This document shows positions 25,133-27,655 of a stretch of DNA of 27,655 bases, in pieces. The stretch is from NCBI GenBank assembly GCA_029861675.1, contig JAOTYV010000022.1, positions 1 to 27,655 of the forward strand, written 5' to 3'. Position numbers and translations under genes: made by a program. Under the pieces are notes generated by a model. The model saw only the letters and a list, made by a program, of their open reading frames with translations, searched no databases and was not told the origin of the DNA. How positions within the stretch are numbered: position 1 is the first letter of the stretch; every line of letters begins with the position of its first letter. This stretch comes from Alphaproteobacteria bacterium (lineage in GTDB: Bacteria; Pseudomonadota; Alphaproteobacteria; UBA8366).

Positions 25133-27309
25133 TATGCTTTCGCTCGCTTTCGGCTCCGCAACACCGCGGCTCCGAAGATCAGCAGCAACACCAAGCCGAC
25201 CAAACCGGTCGATCCACCACCGCCACGCGACACGCCGCCGCTGTAGCTCGGTTGCGGCGTCCTGAACATAGGCTTCTTTTTATCGACGCGGCGGCTCCGC
25301 ACGGGCCCACTCGCCCGTTTGGTGGCTGCAGCGGTTTCCGTCACGCGGCGGGCCGTGTTGCGCCGCTCGATACCTTGCTTGACGAATATGTCATTCCGCA
25401 CGACCAGCATCGACGTATACGGGGTGACCAAGCCATATTCGACGCCCAGGTCGGTCACCACTTGTTTGCGATCAGCGCTTTCCCCGAAATCGTCGATGTC
25501 GCGGAGCTGGGCATCGATCGCCGAAAACGCCCACAGCCGTTCGATTTCGGGATTCAACGTTGCCGTGGCCGGGAAATCGAACCGGGTGGTGTAGGTCACC
25601 GGTTGACCGGAGATGAGCCCGGACAAGGTTACTTTCGCGTCGCCCGGTCCCCAGTATTTCCCGAGCACGACAAGCTGCTCGCCGCGATACAGGCTGCCGA
25701 GGCGCTCCGGGGTCAATTCACCTGTCCGTACCCCGCCGATCTTTATCGAGACCTTATGCAGGGCTTCATGCGTGACCTTTGACGTCGCCGCCATCACGGC
25801 GCCGACGATATCGTCACTGTTGGAAATACTGATCGACGTGCCGCCCGACGCCCTGGTCATGCCGTTCAGCAAGGGACGGTTCGCGCCGTTGCCCATCACG
25901 AAGGTGAACAACCGCACATCCGCCTTTTTTACGAGCTTGAGTAAGGCTTTCTTGCGGGTCTCACCGACATTCGCGACGCCGTCGGTGACCAGGAGAATGG
26001 CGGTGGTTCGGTCCGCTTCCACGAATTTCAGGCCGAGCTTCAATCCGTCGAACAGGTTCGTCGAATCGCCGGGTTGTACGGCGCGGAGCGCAGCGATGGC
26101 TTGTTTGACATTTTCCGGCGTCGCCGCGCGGAATCCCGACGTGACTTCGGATGCATGCCGATCGAACAAGACGATGCGGAACCGATCGGACGGCCGCAAG
26201 CGCCCGATCCCCTGCTCCACGCCTTCAATCAGAGTGCGGAACTTTCGCTTCATCGAGCCGGACTTGTCGAGCACGAAGACCCAGTCTCGGCCCTCCACGA
26301 TCGGCTTCAGGTCATCGCCCGGCGTCAGCACCATCATGAAGGTACCGGGCTTGGCGGCGTTCGGCCGATGGGCCACGAAATCCACGCTGCCGGGCAGGTT
26401 CTCCGCCAACCGCCAATAGACGACGATATCCGTATCCAGCCGGTAGGCAGACGAATTCGCTTGGTTCGCCGACGGGCGTTTCACCGGTCTCGCCTCGCGT
26501 TCGACGATGACATGGGTCTTCCGCGTCGGGACGGATATGATTGGTTTATTTTCCGCCTCGTCCGGATCGAATTTCACCGGCTGCGGCGCGATGGACCGGC
26601 CACCGCCGTTATCCATATGAACCCGCCATTCACGGTCCGAGATTTTCGAGATGACGGCTTGCGGATGTTTCGGCAACCGCAACGCCGTCGCCGGATAGGA
26701 CGACCGAAGATGCAGGTCGAAGCTGAAGCGGCCAGCCACTTCCTCGTTCGCCGTCCAGAAGGCAAGCTTGTTCTCGTCGACTCCGCCTTCTTCGAGCGGA
26801 TACACATACCGGCCAATCCCGGTATCGACATGGGCGGGCTGGATGTAACTCAAACGAATTCGGGCGTTTCTTCCGGCACGTACCGGCGTCACCGATATAT
26901 CGAACGTCTTATACGATTTTTGCTCCGTCAGCCCGGCTTCCCGACCCGCTTGCTTCTCCGCATCGTAGATACGGCGCGCTTTTTCTTTCGGCAGCACCTC
27001 ACCGGTTACCGGCTTGCCGTCAATCCAATAGGTAAACCCCGATACCGCCGCCTTGTTCGGTACCGGGAACGAGTAAGTCGCTTCGAAATCCTTCGAGTGC
27101 GGGTTGCGGAAGACCTGATCCACGGTCGTGATGGCGTATCCATCCTCCACGACCACGCGGACGGATTGGTCCTGGATCACCAATGGCGGCGTCGACCCAT
27201 CCGCCGGGCTGAGCAGTCCCGCGGCGACGCTGTCTTGCATGGAGACCGACATTCCCACCAGCATCGATGCGGAAAACGCCAGGTATCGCGATATTCGAGA
27301 AATCAGCAT
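25132..27309 (-). CDS. VIT and vWA domain surface protein with GlyGly-CTERM-like tail
   Basis: A 725-residue exported protein resembling the marine proteobacterial sortase-target family. A signal peptide covers about residues 1-30; a VIT domain (about 35-165) contains YSFPVPNKAAVSGF and EKARRIYDAEKQAG; a vWA domain (about 340-520) has a full MIDAS: Asp348, Ser350, Ser352, Thr417, Asp443. The C-terminus has a Ser/Gly-rich stretch, four glycines at 696-699, a hydrophobic helix at about 701-717 and a basic end (718-725), the layout of a GlyGly-CTERM signal and not of an LPxTG sortase signal. The ATG at 27309 follows GAAGGAG. It is the first gene of the run to folA. The function is unknown; vWA/VIT proteins are generally adhesive or scaffold-like. 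Confidence 0.88.
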   Translation of the reverse strand: MLISRISRYLAFSASMLVGMSVSMQDSVAAGLLSPADGSTPPLVIQDQSVRVVVEDGYAITTVDQVFRNPHSKDFEATYSFPVPNKAAVSGFTYWIDGKPVTGEVLPKEKARRIYDAEKQAGREAGLTEQKSYKTFDISVTPVRAGRNARIRLSYIQPAHVDTGIGRYVYPLEEGGVDENKLAFWTANEEVAGRFSFDLHLRSSYPATALRLPKHPQAVISKISDREWRVHMDNGGGRSIAPQPVKFDPDEAENKPIISVPTRKTHVIVEREARPVKRPSANQANSSAYRLDTDIVVYWRLAENLPGSVDFVAHRPNAAKPGTFMMVLTPGDDLKPIVEGRDWVFVLDKSGSMKRKFRTLIEGVEQGIGRLRPSDRFRIVLFDRHASEVTSGFRAATPENVKQAIAALRAVQPGDSTNLFDGLKLGLKFVEADRTTAILLVTDGVANVGETRKKALLKLVKKADVRLFTFVMGNGANRPLLNGMTRASGGTSISISNSDDIVGAVMAATSKVTHEALHKVSIKIGGVRTGELTPERLGSLYRGEQLVVLGKYWGPGDAKVTLSGLISGQPVTYTTRFDFPATATLNPEIERLWAFSAIDAQLRDIDDFGESADRKQVVTDLGVEYGLVTPYTSMLVVRNDIFVKQGIERRNTARRVTETAAATKRASGPVRSRRVDKKKPMFRTPQPSYSGGVSRGGGGSTGLVGLVLLLIFGAAVLRSRKRAKA

Positions 27310-27333
27310 TTTATTTCTCCTTCAATCTTATAT

Positions 27334-27346
27334 TGAACAATGTTCA
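27334..27346. promoter_or_regulatory. 13-bp palindrome at the vWA gene promoter (operator-like, site 1)
   Basis: TGAACA-A-TGTTCA is a perfect 6-1-6 palindrome 25 bp upstream of the ATG. On the minus strand it is directly followed by ATATAAG, a plausible -10, so a protein bound here would cover the promoter. The pattern suits a dimeric repressor, for example of the TetR family, but the regulator is not identified. A second site of the same design lies 104 bp away (27438-27450). Confidence 0.5.
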
Positions 27347-27368
27347 GTTAAATGCCGTACCTGTTGCT

Positions 27369-27400
27369 CACCGACCTGACCGAACGGTCACTGGTCGGTG
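27369..27400. repeat. Long imperfect palindrome/hairpin between the two operator-like sites
   Basis: CACCGACC-TGACCG-AA-CGGTCA-CT-GGTCGGTG: a 14-bp stem interrupted only by a 2-nt bulge. No T run follows on either strand, so it is not a standard terminator. The inner GACCG..CGGTC core resembles binding sites of dimeric repressors. Confidence 0.5.
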
Positions 27401-27426
27401 TGTAGGCGTCATCGAGCGATGAACGG

Positions 27427-27513
27427 CGGCAATTAAATGAACGACGTTCAGTAATTAAATCATCAAGCGAACCTGCCCGTCAAGAATAGAATACAGCGTT
27501 CATTTAATTGCCG
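27427..27513. repeat. 17-bp perfect inverted repeat enclosing 53 bp
   Basis: CGGCAATTAAATGAACG (27427-27443) and its exact reverse complement (27497-27513) delimit an 87-bp AT-rich unit in otherwise GC-rich DNA. It holds the second operator-like palindrome across its left arm. It could be a small MITE-like remnant or a regulatory loop. Confidence 0.55.
27438..27450. promoter_or_regulatory. 13-bp palindrome (operator-like, site 2)
   Basis: TGAACG-A-CGTTCA is a perfect 6-1-6 palindrome of the same form as site 1 (27334-27346), differing only at the innermost arm base. The centres are 104 bp apart, close to ten helical turns. An additional half-site CGTTCA lies at 27497-27502 within the inverted repeat. 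Confidence 0.5.
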
Positions 27514-27530
27514 GAAGACCGCGTTTGCCG

Positions 27531-27565
27531 GGTCCGGCGAAGTGCGATTATGCGCTCGCCGGACC
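27531..27565. repeat. Strong hairpin near the right edge
   Basis: GGTCCGGCGA (27531-27540) pairs perfectly with TCGCCGGACC (27556-27565). The inner bases AGTGCG and TGCGCT can extend the stem with two wobbles, around an ATTA loop. It is not followed by a T run on either strand, so its role is unclear. Confidence 0.5.
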
Positions 27566-27641
27566 TGTCGCGCCCTAACGACTGCCTTGCCCGCTTTCAG
27601 GGCCAATGCGACAGTATTCGCATTCAGGCGGAGCGAAACGG

Positions 27642-27655
27642 ATGAGCCCACTCGA
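27642..27655 (+). CDS. Possible start of a divergent gene (partial, runs off the window)
   Basis: An ATG at 27642 has GGAG 8 nt upstream and reads M-S-P-L to the window end; an in-frame ATG at 27606 is an alternative. Together with the palindrome-rich region it would be divergent from the vWA gene. Far too little is visible to name it, although a transcription regulator is a common neighbour in this arrangement. Confidence 0.25.

Noticed and set aside
27463..27651. 62-codon minus-strand frame at the right edge
   Set aside because: Its end runs through the inverted repeats, it starts with a GTG at the edge without a visible ribosome binding site, and the protein is not recognisable. It might extend beyond the window, so this is a tentative rejection.

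Overview
The window looks like a chromosomal segment of a GC-rich alphaproteobacterium, probably Rhodospirillales-like. This is inferred from gene content and order (mreBC, ilvI-ilvN-ilvC, folA/thyA and hflK-hflC-DUF2065-degP) and from protein style, not from a marker gene. Almost everything is housekeeping. I see no rRNA, tRNA, CRISPR array, integrase or transposase.

Layout. 1-2015 (minus): cell-shape genes mreB and mreC, with the likely first codons of mreD at the edge. 2016-2519: a roughly 500 bp gap with the ilv terminator and a possible mreB promoter. 2520-5953 (minus): ilvI-ilvN-ilvC, the first two steps of branched-chain amino acid synthesis. 6059-7934: miaA (minus) and serB (plus), divergent and 28 bp apart. 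8053-11952 (minus): three related MFS exporters. 12044-15981 (minus): hflK, hflC, a DUF2065 protein and a Do-family protease, an envelope protein-quality group. 16146-21159 (plus): mrp (Fe-S carrier), a CAP-domain protein, glutathione-dependent formaldehyde dehydrogenase and oligopeptidase B. 21259-23045: a TauD-type dioxygenase (minus) and a class II glutamine amidotransferase (plus), divergent. 23149-27309 (minus): a tight run of a VIT/vWA surface protein, a rhombosortase, thyA and folA. 27310-27655: a palindrome-dense regulatory region with a possible plus-strand gene start at the edge.

Two things stand out. First, a 107-bp intergenic repeat occurs four times (7931-8037, 9373-9479, 21156-21262, and inverted at 23042-23148). 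All copies have exactly the same length and carry one or two hairpins. Their CTAG ends supply the TAG stop codons of most flanking genes. One pair brackets a single transporter gene as direct repeats, and another brackets the dioxygenase/amidotransferase pair as inverted repeats. Second, a VIT/vWA protein with a GlyGly-CTERM-like tail is translationally coupled to a rhomboid-family protease that looks like its dedicated rhombosortase. This pair has a promoter region containing two perfect 13-bp palindromes of one type, a long hairpin and a 17-bp inverted repeat.
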